Shown: positions 25,257 to 32,887 of the stretch, piece by piece | How the letters are laid out: each line of letters begins with the position of its first letter | Numbering within the stretch: the first letter of the stretch is position 1 | Assembly (NCBI GenBank): GCA_038184435.1 | Contig: CP116227.1 | Location: 2,323,501-2,387,500, forward strand | Source of the DNA: Nocardioides alkalitolerans | GTDB taxonomy: Bacteria > Actinomycetota > Actinomycetes > Propionibacteriales > Nocardioidaceae | DNA: 64,000 nt | Reading direction: 5' to 3' | Program-made: the position numbers and the translations under genes | The notes under the pieces: model-generated | What the model saw: the letters and a program-made list of their open reading frames with translations, nothing else | Databases searched by the model: none | Told to the model about the DNA's origin: nothing

Positions 25257-26473
25257 GGGCCCCCCGGGTGGTGCTCGCCAGCGACAAGTTCAAGGGCTCG
25301 CTCACGGCCGCCCAGGTCGCGGACGCCCTCGAGGAGGGACTGCTCCGACGATGGGCCGCGCTCGTGGCGGAGGGGCGCGCGAGCGGGACCCCCGACGTAC
25401 GCCGCGTGCCCGTCGCCGACGGGGGCGACGGCACGCTGGACGCCGCCCTGGCCGCCGGTTTCGCACGGATGCCGATCACCGTCCCCGGGCCGCTCGGCGA
25501 CCCCGTGCCCACCGCCTGGGCGCGCCGCGGCGACGTCGCCGTGGTCGAGCTGGCCGACTGCTCCGGCCTCCTCCGGCTCCCCGCTCCCCCGACCCCGGCC
25601 TCGGCGCTGACGGCCACGACGACGGGGACCGGGCAGGCTGTCGCGGCAGCCCTGCGCGCCGGGTGCCGGGACGTGCTGCTCGGCCTCGGCGGCAGCGCGT
25701 CGACCGACGGGGGCGCGGGCCTCCTGCAGGGGATGGGGGCGCTGCTCGAGGGGACCACGGACCCCACGCGACCCGTGACGGCGACGCAGGTCGACCTGGG
25801 CCCGGTCCGGGCGCTGCTCGGCGGACGCCGGATCGTCCTGGCCACCGACGTCGACAACCCCCTGCTCGGCCCCCACGGGGCCGCGGCGGTCTACGCACCC
25901 CAGAAGGGCGCCGGCCCCGACGACGTCGCCCGCCTCGAAGCCGACCTCGCCCGGTGGGCGGACCTCCTCGAGGGCACCGCGGGCACGGCGGCGCCCCTGG
26001 ACCGGTCCCGGGACCGGCACCGGGACCGACCCGGCGCCGGCGCCGCGGGGGGCGCCGCGTTCGGGGCGCTCGCCGGCGCGGGGGCGGCCCTGGCCTCGGG
26101 CGTGGAGGCCGTGCTCGACCTCGTCGGCTTCGCCGATGCGCTCGACGGCGCCGACCTCGTGGTCACCGGCGAGGGCTCGCTCGACGAGCAGTCGCTGCGC
26201 GGCAAGGCGCCCGTGGGGGTGCAGGCGGCGGCAACCCGGGCGGGGGTGCCGACGATCGCCGTCTGCGGCCGCACGACCCTGGACCCGGCGACCCTCACCG
26301 CGGCGGGCTTCGGCACGGTGCACGCGGTGACCGACCTGCAGCCCGACCCGGAGCGGGCGATGGCGGAGGCCGCGACGTACGTCGCCGTCCTCGGCGAGCG
26401 CGTGGCCGAGGCCCTGGCGGACGTGGTCGGGCGCGCTACACCCGGACCCGGGCCCGCAACCCGTCGAGGATGA
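25253..26473 (+). CDS. Glycerate kinase (GlxK/GarK family)
   Basis: 406 residues; phosphorylates D-glycerate with ATP to 2- or 3-phosphoglycerate, feeding glycolysis. Family blocks are clear: LASDKFKGSLTA at the start, PVADGGDGTLDA, LLGLGGSASTDGGAG and VTGEGSLDEQSLRGKAP. GTG 25253 overlaps the regulator stop (GTGA). A low-complexity Asp/Arg stretch occurs near residue 250. The 3' end overlaps the convergent TetR gene by 38 bases. Its coupling to the LacI gene suggests the catabolic route yields glycerate. Confidence 0.92.
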   Translation: MRAPRVVLASDKFKGSLTAAQVADALEEGLLRRWAALVAEGRASGTPDVRRVPVADGGDGTLDAALAAGFARMPITVPGPLGDPVPTAWARRGDVAVVELADCSGLLRLPAPPTPASALTATTTGTGQAVAAALRAGCRDVLLGLGGSASTDGGAGLLQGMGALLEGTTDPTRPVTATQVDLGPVRALLGGRRIVLATDVDNPLLGPHGAAAVYAPQKGAGPDDVARLEADLARWADLLEGTAGTAAPLDRSRDRHRDRPGAGAAGGAAFGALAGAGAALASGVEAVLDLVGFADALDGADLVVTGEGSLDEQSLRGKAPVGVQAAATRAGVPTIAVCGRTTLDPATLTAAGFGTVHAVTDLQPDPERAMAEAATYVAVLGERVAEALADVVGRATPGPGPATRRG

Positions 26474-27020
26474 TCCCCAGACCGACCGCGAAGTCGGCGC
26501 CCCCGCGCGGCAGCTCGTCGATGGCCCCGGCGCTGGCCGCCTGCAGCTGCGTCTGCTCGTCCGTCGCGTGGCCGAACACGAAGTGGAGCAGCGTGCGGGC
26601 GCCGATCTCGGGCAGGCCGTCCTGCTCCGCGCCGGTTCCCGTGGCGGGGGCCCGGCGCAGCGCGGCGACGAGGGCCTCGTAGGGCGTCGAGGCGCCGAGG
26701 CCGAACGACCAGACCGTCGCCACGAGCTCCGCTCCGTCGCGGTAGGCCAGCGTGGCGTCGCGGACCCAGGCACAGATGTCCGCCACCTGCGCGTCCCAGG
26801 CCGCGCCCGGGTCCGCCGGAAGCCGCGTGCGGACCAGGATCTCGTCGGCGACCGCCGCCAGGAGCGCCTGCTTGCTGGGGAAGTGGTGGTAGAGCGCGCT
26901 CGGCTGGACACCCAGCTCGGTGCCGAGGCGGCGCATCGAGAGGTCGGCCAGGCCGAACCGGTCCAGCACCTCGACCGCACGGGCCACGACCGTCGCGCGG
27001 TGGTAGCGCTCTGCCGCCAT
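26436..27020 (-). CDS. bioQ: TetR-family repressor of biotin transport, BioQ-like
   Basis: 194 residues. HTH LADLSMRRLGTELGVQPSALYHHF is followed by FPSKQALLAAVADEIL and a TetR_C-type ligand domain. It is divergent from bioY-bioM-bioN. The intergenic region carries TGAAC-N3-GTTCA, close to the BioQ operator described in corynebacteria and mycobacteria (TGAAC-N3-GTTAC). The name rests on that operator and location; the protein alone identifies only the TetR family. Confidence 0.78.
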   Translation of the reverse strand: MAAERYHRATVVARAVEVLDRFGLADLSMRRLGTELGVQPSALYHHFPSKQALLAAVADEILVRTRLPADPGAAWDAQVADICAWVRDATLAYRDGAELVATVWSFGLGASTPYEALVAALRRAPATGTGAEQDGLPEIGARTLLHFVFGHATDEQTQLQAASAGAIDELPRGGADFAVGLGIILDGLRARVRV

Positions 27021-27033
27021 CTCTCCCCCTCGG

Positions 27034-27074
27034 TTGACCGGACTGCGGGTCGACCCTAACCTGAACGCCGTTCA
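27034..27074 (+). promoter_or_regulatory. bioY promoter with BioQ-type operator
   Basis: TTGACC (27034-27039), a 17-base spacer and TAACCT (27057-27062) form a good promoter. The inverted repeat TGAAC-GCC-GTTCA (27062-27074) starts at the last base of the -10 box and covers the expected start site, so a bound repressor would block initiation. A separate palindrome GGGTCGACCC lies in the spacer (27047-27056). Confidence 0.75.
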
Positions 27075-27112
27075 CCTGGCCACGGGCCGGGTCCGGAGCC
27101 CAGGAGCACGCC

Positions 27113-27739
27113 ATGACGACCGACGCCGCGACGAACCCCGACGCGACCCCCGACACGACGGAGCCCACCCGGACGCCGCGGGGCACTGCGACCGACCTCG
27201 CCCTCATCGCCGCGTTCGCGGCACTGATCGCGGCCCTCACCTACCTCGGCGCGATCCCCGTCGGCGGCGCCGGCGTGCCGATCACCCTGCAGACCTTCGG
27301 CGTGATGCTGGCCGGCTGCCTCCTCGGTCCGGTCCGCGGCTTCCTCGCCGTGCTGCTCTACCTCGGCCTCGGTTTCGTCGGTCTCCCCGTCTTCGCGGGC
27401 CACACCGGCGGCGTCGGCGTGCTCTCCCAGCCCAGCGCGGGCTACCTGCTCTCCTTCCCGCTGGCGGCCCTGGTCGGCGGCCTCCTCGTGGCGTACGTCG
27501 CGGGGAACGCCGGCAAGACCCGCGCGCTCGTCGTGTTCGGGTGCTCGCTGGCCGCCAGCATCCTCGTCATCCACCCGATGGGCATCGTCGGCCTCATGGT
27601 CCAGCTCGACCTGACCTTCACCGAGGCGTTCAAGATCGACGTGGTCTACTGGATCGGCGACCTGCTGAAGACCACGCTCGTCGCGCTCATCGCCGCCGAG
27701 GTGCACCGGGCCTTCCCGCGCCTCCTCCGCGGCCGCTGA
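27113..27739 (+). CDS. bioY: Biotin transporter substrate-binding subunit BioY
   Basis: 208-residue S-component of the ECF biotin importer with six membrane helices. Hallmarks: VPITLQTFGVMLAGCLLGP and GLPVFAGHTGGVGVLSQPSAGYLL. A hydrophilic 25-residue Thr/Asp-rich N-terminus precedes the first helix. AGGAG stands 6 bases before the ATG. It leads bioM and bioN. Confidence 0.95.
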   Translation: MTTDAATNPDATPDTTEPTRTPRGTATDLALIAAFAALIAALTYLGAIPVGGAGVPITLQTFGVMLAGCLLGPVRGFLAVLLYLGLGFVGLPVFAGHTGGVGVLSQPSAGYLLSFPLAALVGGLLVAYVAGNAGKTRALVVFGCSLAASILVIHPMGIVGLMVQLDLTFTEAFKIDVVYWIGDLLKTTLVALIAAEVHRAFPRLLRGR

Positions 27740-27770
27740 GCGACCGGCTGACGAACGAGGAGCGACCGCG

Positions 27771-28472
27771 GTGGCGCTGATCCGGCTCGACGCCGCGGGC
27801 GTGACGGTGCCGGGCCCGCCCGCCGAGCGCACCATCCTCGCGCCCACGTCGCTGGAGCTCACCGAGCGCCGGATCGGCGTGATCGGCGGCAACGGGTCGG
27901 GCAAGTCGACCCTCGTCCGGCTGCTCAACGGGCTCGTCGCCCCGACCACGGGGCGGGTCCTGATCGACGACGTGGACGTCGCCCGACGCGGCGCGGCCGT
28001 GCGGCGACGGGTCGGGTTCTGCTTCACCGACCCCGCCGCCCAGCTGGTGATGCCGACCTGCGTGGAGGACGTGGAGCTCTCCCTGCGGCGCACGGTGCGC
28101 GACCGCACCGCCCGCCGGGCGACGGCCGTCGCCGTTCTCGAGCGCTTCGGCCTCGCCCACCTCGCCGACGTCAGCGTGCACGCGCTCTCGGGCGGCCAGC
28201 GCCAGCTGCTCGCGCTCGCCGGCGTGCTCGCCACGGGGCCCGACGTCCTCGTCACCGACGAGCCGACGACCCTCCTCGACCTGCGCAACACCCGGCTGGT
28301 CGCCACCACCCTCTTCGACCTCGACGTGCAGCTCGTGCTCGTCACCCACGACCTCGAGCTCGCCGCCCGCTGCGAGCGCGTGCTCGTCGTGGAGGACGGC
28401 GCCGTGGTGGCGGACGGGCCGGCGGAGGCCTCGATCGCGGCGTACGTGGCGTCGGTCGGGACCGGCGGGTGA
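27771..28472 (+). CDS. bioM: ECF biotin transporter ATPase BioM
   Basis: 233 residues with Walker A GGNGSGKST, Q-loop region CFTDPAAQLVMPT typical of ECF ATPases, signature LSGGQRQLL, Walker B VLVTDEPTTLLD and H-loop VTHDLE. GTG 27771 follows an AGGAG site. Only one ATPase gene is present, as in bioMNY systems. Confidence 0.93.
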   Translation: MALIRLDAAGVTVPGPPAERTILAPTSLELTERRIGVIGGNGSGKSTLVRLLNGLVAPTTGRVLIDDVDVARRGAAVRRRVGFCFTDPAAQLVMPTCVEDVELSLRRTVRDRTARRATAVAVLERFGLAHLADVSVHALSGGQRQLLALAGVLATGPDVLVTDEPTTLLDLRNTRLVATTLFDLDVQLVLVTHDLELAARCERVLVVEDGAVVADGPAEASIAAYVASVGTGG

Positions 28473-29080
28473 GCCGCGGGATCGGCGTCGGGCTCTACCA
28501 GCCGGGCGCGACGCTCCTGCACCGCCTGCCGCCCGGGCCGAAGGTCGTCGCGCTGGCGGCCGTGAGCGTCACCATCGTCGCGGTGCGCAGCATGCCGGCG
28601 GCGTTCGGCTTCCTCGCCGTCGCCCTGGGGCTCGCGGTCCTCACGGGGGTCAGCCTGCGCCTGCTGGTGCGCTCGACGCGACCGGTGCTCGTCGCCGCCG
28701 TCGTGGTCGCCGGCTTCCAGTGGTGGTTCTACGGCCGGGACAAGGCGATCGAGACGCTGGTCGACCTCGTCGCGCTCGCCGTGCTGGCGCTCTGCCTGAC
28801 GGCGAGCACGCCGGTCAACGCGATGCTCGACGCCGTCGTGCGCTGGCTCGGCCCGTTCCGGCGCTTCGGCGTCGCGCCCGAACGCGTCTCGCTCGCGTTC
28901 GCCCTCGCCATCGCCGCCCTGCCGGGCATGGTCGAGCTGGCCCTGGAGACGCGCGATGCCGCCCGGGCCCGGGGGCTCGGACGGCATCCGCGCAGCTATC
29001 TCACGCCGTTCGTGGTCCGGGTCGTCGGACGCGCCCAGGAGACGGGCGACGCGCTCCAGGCCCGCGGCCTGGGCGACTGA
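28469..29080 (+). CDS. bioN: ECF biotin transporter transmembrane subunit BioN (EcfT)
   Basis: 203 residues with about four or five helices and the two Ala-Arg-Gly coupling motifs of EcfT proteins: ARARGLG near residue 167 and ALQARGLG at the C-terminus. It starts inside the bioM stop (GTGA overlap). It couples BioM hydrolysis to BioY toppling in the membrane. Confidence 0.92.
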   Translation: MSRGIGVGLYQPGATLLHRLPPGPKVVALAAVSVTIVAVRSMPAAFGFLAVALGLAVLTGVSLRLLVRSTRPVLVAAVVVAGFQWWFYGRDKAIETLVDLVALAVLALCLTASTPVNAMLDAVVRWLGPFRRFGVAPERVSLAFALAIAALPGMVELALETRDAARARGLGRHPRSYLTPFVVRVVGRAQETGDALQARGLGD

Positions 29081-29095
29081 CGCGCGACCGACGCC

Positions 29096-29644
29096 TCAGG
29101 CGGCGGCACCCGCCGGGGCGTTCTCGACGAGCTCGGTCAGCACGGCCAGCGCGTCGGCGACGAGCTGCTCGTCCCCCGAGAGGTCCGGGGTGGTCGGCGT
29201 GGCCGACAGACCCTTCTCGACCACGAGCCCGCCGGCGATCACGGCGGACTTGCGGGCCTCGTCGTGGGCCCACACGCCGCCGTACCGGCCGAAGGAGGCG
29301 CCGACGACGGCGAACGGCTTGTCCTTGATGGCGCCGGCCGCGTAGGGCCGCGAGGCCCAGTCGATGACGTTGGCGAGGACGGCGGGCATGCGGCCGTTGT
29401 ACTCCGGCGTCACGAAGAGCACGCGGTCGGCGGCGGCGATCCGCTCGCGGACGCGCTGCACGGCCTCGGGGGCGCCGGCGGCGTCGACGTCGTCGTCGTA
29501 GAACGGCAGGTCGGCGAGGCCGTCGACGATGTCGACCTCGATGCCCTCGGGGGCGCGGTCGCGGAGCGCCTCAGCGAGACGGCGGTTGACGGAGCCGGTG
29601 CGGACGCTGCCGACGAGGGCGGCGACGCGGACGGGAGCGGTCAT
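29096..29644 (-). CDS. NADPH-dependent FMN reductase family protein
   Basis: 182-residue flavodoxin-fold reductase. Phosphate-binding loop GSVRTGSVNRRLAEAL, then VLFVTPEYNGRMPAVLANVIDW, the signature of chromate/azo/quinone-type FMN reductases. ATG 29644 has GGAGG 6 bases upstream. It is divergent from a TetR gene with two matching inverted repeats between them, which suggests induction by an oxidant or quinone-like ligand. The physiological acceptor is unknown. Confidence 0.88.
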   Translation of the reverse strand: MTAPVRVAALVGSVRTGSVNRRLAEALRDRAPEGIEVDIVDGLADLPFYDDDVDAAGAPEAVQRVRERIAAADRVLFVTPEYNGRMPAVLANVIDWASRPYAAGAIKDKPFAVVGASFGRYGGVWAHDEARKSAVIAGGLVVEKGLSATPTTPDLSGDEQLVADALAVLTELVENAPAGAAA

Positions 29645-29694
29645 GGTGTTCCTCCAGGAGATGCGGGACGGAAGGTCGTGTCGGACGTGGTGAA

Positions 29695-29731
29695 CGGACC
29701 ACGGTCCGATTCCATTCCGGACCATAGTCCG
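29695..29731. promoter_or_regulatory. Paired TetR operators between FMN reductase and TetR genes
   Basis: Two copies of one inverted repeat: CGGACC-AC-GGTCCG at 29695-29708 and CGGACC-AT-AGTCCG at 29718-29731 (one mismatch). The centres are 23 bases apart, about two helical turns, so two dimers could bind the same face. They sit between the divergent genes. Confidence 0.8.
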
Positions 29732-29761
29732 TATCAGGTCGCGTCGTCTACCCTGGGCACC

Positions 29762-30394
29762 GTGACCACGCACTCCGCGCCCACCGGGCACCCCGATCCG
29801 GCCCTGGCGCTCCTGCCCATGGCCGGCACGCCCCGGGTGCGGTCGGACGCGGCGCGCAACCGGGACACCCTGCTCTGCACCGCCGCCCGGATGGTCGCCG
29901 AGGAGGGCGCCGCCGCCGTCACGATGGACCGGCTCGCCGCCGAGGCGTGCGTCGGCAAGGGCACGATCTTCCGGCGCTTCGGCAACCGGGCCGGGCTGAT
30001 GGCCGCGCTGCTCGACGGGTCGGAGGCCGACTTCCAGGCCCGCGTCATGCGCGGCGAGCCTCCGCTGGGTCCGGGCGCGCCGCCCTACGAGCGCCTCATC
30101 GCCTTCGGGGTCGCGCGGTTCCAGGAGAGCGTCCAGCGCATCGACCTGCTCGAGGCGGCCGGCGGCGGGCGCTCGCACGCGGCGTACAGCTTCGGGCTGC
30201 TGCACGTGCGGCACCTGCTCGCGGAGCTCGGCGTCGAGGGCGACCTGCCCCTGCTCGCCGCCGCCGTGCTGGCGCCGCTCGAGGTGCCGCTGCTGCGCGC
30301 CCAGCTCGAAGTGCAGCACCTGCCGGTGGAGCGCCTCACGGCCGCCTGGATCGACGTGGCGAGCCGCGTCGTGGGGGTCAGCCCAGCACGTTGA
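29762..30394 (+). CDS. TetR-family transcriptional regulator
   Basis: 210 residues. HTH: GAAAVTMDRLAAEACVGKG followed by TIFRRFGNRAGLMAALL. A 40-residue Pro/Ala-rich lead precedes it. GTG 29762 has TACCCT (29749-29754) 7 bases upstream and no ribosome site, so the mRNA is probably leaderless. It faces the FMN reductase gene across two repeats and likely represses both. The end overlaps the convergent NUDIX-like gene by 17 bases. Confidence 0.9.
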   Translation: MTTHSAPTGHPDPALALLPMAGTPRVRSDAARNRDTLLCTAARMVAEEGAAAVTMDRLAAEACVGKGTIFRRFGNRAGLMAALLDGSEADFQARVMRGEPPLGPGAPPYERLIAFGVARFQESVQRIDLLEAAGGGRSHAAYSFGLLHVRHLLAELGVEGDLPLLAAAVLAPLEVPLLRAQLEVQHLPVERLTAAWIDVASRVVGVSPAR

Positions 30395-30965
30395 GGTGCG
30401 CCAGCGCCTGCGTCAGCAGCACGCCGCGGCCGCCCTCCATGTCGGCCAGCACCTCGGGGGCCGCGGCCTCCGCCGGCGTCAGCCACGTCAGCTCCAGCGC
30501 GTCCTGCCGGGGCTGGCAGTCGCCCGTCACCGCCACGATGTAGACCAGCGACACCGCGTGCTGCCGCGGGTCGTGCAGCGGCGTCACGCCCGGGAGCGGG
30601 AGGTACTCCGCCACCGTGAACGGCACCGGGCTCGCCGGGATGCGCGGGAAGGCCGCGGGCCCGAGGTCCTTCTCCAGGTTGCGCAGCAGCGCGCGGCGCA
30701 CCGTCTCGCCGAGCAGCACGCGCCCGGAGACGAAGCTGCGCGACATGCGGCCGTCCATCGAGCCCCGCAGGAGCAGCCCGACCTTCTCCACCTGGCCGAG
30801 GTGGTCGACCCGCACGGGGACGGCCTCGACGTAGAGGATCGGCACGCGTCCACGGGTCTCCGCCAGGCCCTCCTGCGAGAGCCAGCCGGGCGACGCCTGG
30901 GCGTCGACACCGAAGACCTCGGGGTTGGGCTCTCGCTCGGGTTCGTGGGCACCGAAGAGGGTCAT
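30378..30965 (-). CDS. NUDIX-fold DUF4916 family protein
   Basis: 195 residues. Sequence features fit the actinobacterial DUF4916 group of NUDIX-like proteins: PGWLSQEGLAETRGRVPILYV, GRVLLGETVRRALLRNLEKDLGP and HAVSLVYIVAVTGDC. The Nudix box is degenerate (GETVRRALLRNLEKDLG), so hydrolase activity is uncertain. It stands 65 bases after cimA on the same strand. Confidence 0.8.
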   Translation of the reverse strand: MTLFGAHEPEREPNPEVFGVDAQASPGWLSQEGLAETRGRVPILYVEAVPVRVDHLGQVEKVGLLLRGSMDGRMSRSFVSGRVLLGETVRRALLRNLEKDLGPAAFPRIPASPVPFTVAEYLPLPGVTPLHDPRQHAVSLVYIVAVTGDCQPRQDALELTWLTPAEAAAPEVLADMEGGRGVLLTQALAHLNVLG

Positions 30966-31030
30966 GCGCGCATCCTGCCAGCCCGCCGGTCGGCCCGTGC
31001 GCGCAGGCGGGTGCGCAGGCGCACGCCGGG

Positions 31031-32656
31031 TCAGCCGACCGGGCGGACGCCGGAGCGGTGCAGCCCGAAGGTCACCCCGTCGAGGAGCGCGCCCCAGGAG
31101 GCCTCCACGACGTTGGCGCCGACGCCCACCGTGACCCACGACGACTCGCCGTCGCTGGTCTCGATGAGCACGCGGGTGATCGCGTCGGTGCCCAGTCCCT
31201 GGTCGAGGATCCGCACCTTGTAGTCGGTGAGGCGGAACCGGCCGACCTCCGGGTACGCCTGGCCCATCGCCGTGCGCAGCGCCTGGTCGAGCGCGTTGAC
31301 GGGGCCGTTGCCCTCGCCCGTCACCACGATCCGCGTCCCCTCGGCGTGCAGCTTCACCGTGGCCTCGGACAGCGCCTCTCCCCCGGACCGGCTCTCCGTG
31401 ATGACGCGCCACGACTCGACCTCGACGTAGGCCGGACGCCGACCGCTGACCTCCTCGACCAGCATGAGCTCGAAGGAGGCGTCGGCCGCCTCGAAGGTGT
31501 AGCCGCGCGACTCCAGGATCTTCACGCGCTCGGTGACGCGGGTGACCAGCTCCTTGCCCTCGGGGCTGTCGACCGAGAGGTCGTAGCCCAGCTCGCGGCC
31601 CTTCAGCTCGATCGAGGCGCGGCCGGCCATGTCGGAGACCAGGAGGCGCATGTCGTTGCCGACGCCGGCCGGGTCCATGTGCTGGTAGAGGTCCGGGTCG
31701 ACCTTGATCGCGCTCGCGTGCAGACCCGCCTTGTGGGCGAAGGCCGACGTGCCGACGTAGGGCTGGCGGGAGGCGGGCGGCACGTTCGTCACCTCGGCGA
31801 CCGCGTGGGCGATGCGGGTGGCCTCGGCGAGCGCCCCCGGCGGCAGCACCGGGCGCTCCAGCTTCAGCTCCAGCGCCGCGACCACGGCGACGAGGTCGGC
31901 GTTGCCGGTGCGCTCGCCGTACCCGTTGATGCAGCCCTGCACGTGCGTAGCGCCGGCCTGCACCGCCGCGACCGAGTTGGCGACCGCGCAGCCCGTGTCG
32001 TTGTGCGCGTGGATGCCGACCCGGCCCCCGGTCGTCGCGACGACGTCCGTCACGATCTCCCCGACCCACGGCGGCAGCATGCCGCCGTTGGTGTCGCACA
32101 GCGCGACCAGCTCCGCGCCCGCCTCGAACGCCGCCCCGAGCACGTCGAGGGCGTAGGAGCGGTTGCGGCGGTAGCCGTCGAAGAAGTGCTCCGCGTCGAC
32201 GAACACCTCGAGGCCCTCGGCCCGCAGGTGGGCGACGGTGTCGCGCACCATGGCGAGGTTCTCCGCCAGCGTCGTGCGCAGTGCCAGCTCGACGTGCCGG
32301 TCGTGGGACTTCGCGACGAGGCAGGCCGTCCCCGCCCCCGAGTCGCGCAGTGCCGCGACCAGCGGGTCGTCGGCCGCGGCCACGCCCGCCCGCCGCGTCG
32401 ACCCGAAGGCCGCCAGACGCGCGTGCTTGAGGTCGAGCTCGGTGCGGGCGCGGCGGAAGAACTCGGTGTCCTTCGGGTTCGCGCCGGGCCACCCGCCCTC
32501 GACGTACCCCACCCCCAGCTCGTCGATCAGGCCCGCGATCGCGAGCTTGTCGCCGACGGAGAGGTTGAGGCCCTCCTGCTGCGCGCCGTCACGGAGCGTC
32601 GTGTCGTAGACGTGGAACGCGCCCTGGAGGTCGAGGGGCTGCTCGGCGATGCTCAT
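31031..32656 (-). CDS. cimA: Citramalate synthase
   Basis: 541 residues. DRE-TIM metallolyase domain with VYDTTLRDGAQQEG, HAHNDTGCAVANS and GCINGYGERTGNADL, followed by a LeuA allosteric C-terminal domain. CimA condenses pyruvate and acetyl-CoA to (R)-citramalate, the entry to threonine-independent isoleucine synthesis, with leuCD and leuB completing the route. A leader peptide and U-tract hairpin lie upstream, indicating attenuation by branched-chain amino acids. Confidence 0.93.
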   Translation of the reverse strand: MSIAEQPLDLQGAFHVYDTTLRDGAQQEGLNLSVGDKLAIAGLIDELGVGYVEGGWPGANPKDTEFFRRARTELDLKHARLAAFGSTRRAGVAAADDPLVAALRDSGAGTACLVAKSHDRHVELALRTTLAENLAMVRDTVAHLRAEGLEVFVDAEHFFDGYRRNRSYALDVLGAAFEAGAELVALCDTNGGMLPPWVGEIVTDVVATTGGRVGIHAHNDTGCAVANSVAAVQAGATHVQGCINGYGERTGNADLVAVVAALELKLERPVLPPGALAEATRIAHAVAEVTNVPPASRQPYVGTSAFAHKAGLHASAIKVDPDLYQHMDPAGVGNDMRLLVSDMAGRASIELKGRELGYDLSVDSPEGKELVTRVTERVKILESRGYTFEAADASFELMLVEEVSGRRPAYVEVESWRVITESRSGGEALSEATVKLHAEGTRIVVTGEGNGPVNALDQALRTAMGQAYPEVGRFRLTDYKVRILDQGLGTDAITRVLIETSDGESSWVTVGVGANVVEASWGALLDGVTFGLHRSGVRPVG

Positions 32657-32732
32657 CGGGGATCCTTCTCATCGGGAGTACGACGGGGGTGAGGACGGAC
32701 TCCGACGCACCGTCCCGGCGGGTCCCGGGCAC

Positions 32733-32760
32733 AAAAAAACCTCTCGGGTCAACGAGAGGT
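32733..32760 (-). terminator. Attenuator terminator upstream of cimA
   Basis: 8-bp stem (32739-32746 with 32753-32760), 6-base loop, then seven U on the minus strand. It stands 77 bases before the cimA start and 26 bases after a leader-peptide stop; a second GC-rich hairpin (32763-32786) lies between. This is the most canonical Rho-independent terminator in the window, placed ahead of a gene rather than behind one. Confidence 0.85.
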
Positions 32761-32785
32761 CGGCGCGCCCGGAGCTCCGGACGCG

Positions 32786-32827
32786 CTACGTAATGCCGAT
32801 CAGACCAGCGACGACAGCACGGTGCAC
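32786..32827 (-). CDS. Candidate cimA leader peptide
   Basis: GTG-started 13-codon frame, VHRAVVAGLIGIT, rich in Val, Leu and Ile codons and ending just before the paired hairpins upstream of cimA. A CACACT box 6 bases upstream could serve as -10 for a leaderless start. Ribosome stalling at the Val/Leu/Ile codons would be expected to favour read-through. Confidence 0.6.
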   Translation of the reverse strand: MHRAVVAGLIGIT

Positions 32828-32887
32828 CCGGCCAGTGTGGCACGCGTCGCGCGCTCGGCGCCAGGGTCGTCCACGGCGCCGGCGCCG

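Noticed and set aside
24449..26980. Minus-strand open frame of about 840 codons over the LacI and glycerate kinase genes
   Set aside because: Shadow of two well-recognised plus-strand genes; residues are Arg/Ala/Ser-rich without motifs.
27047..27056. Palindrome GGGTCGACCC in the bioY promoter spacer as a second regulator site
   Set aside because: Short, common in GC-rich DNA, and lies between -35 and -10 with no partner; the TGAAC-N3-GTTCA repeat is the better operator.
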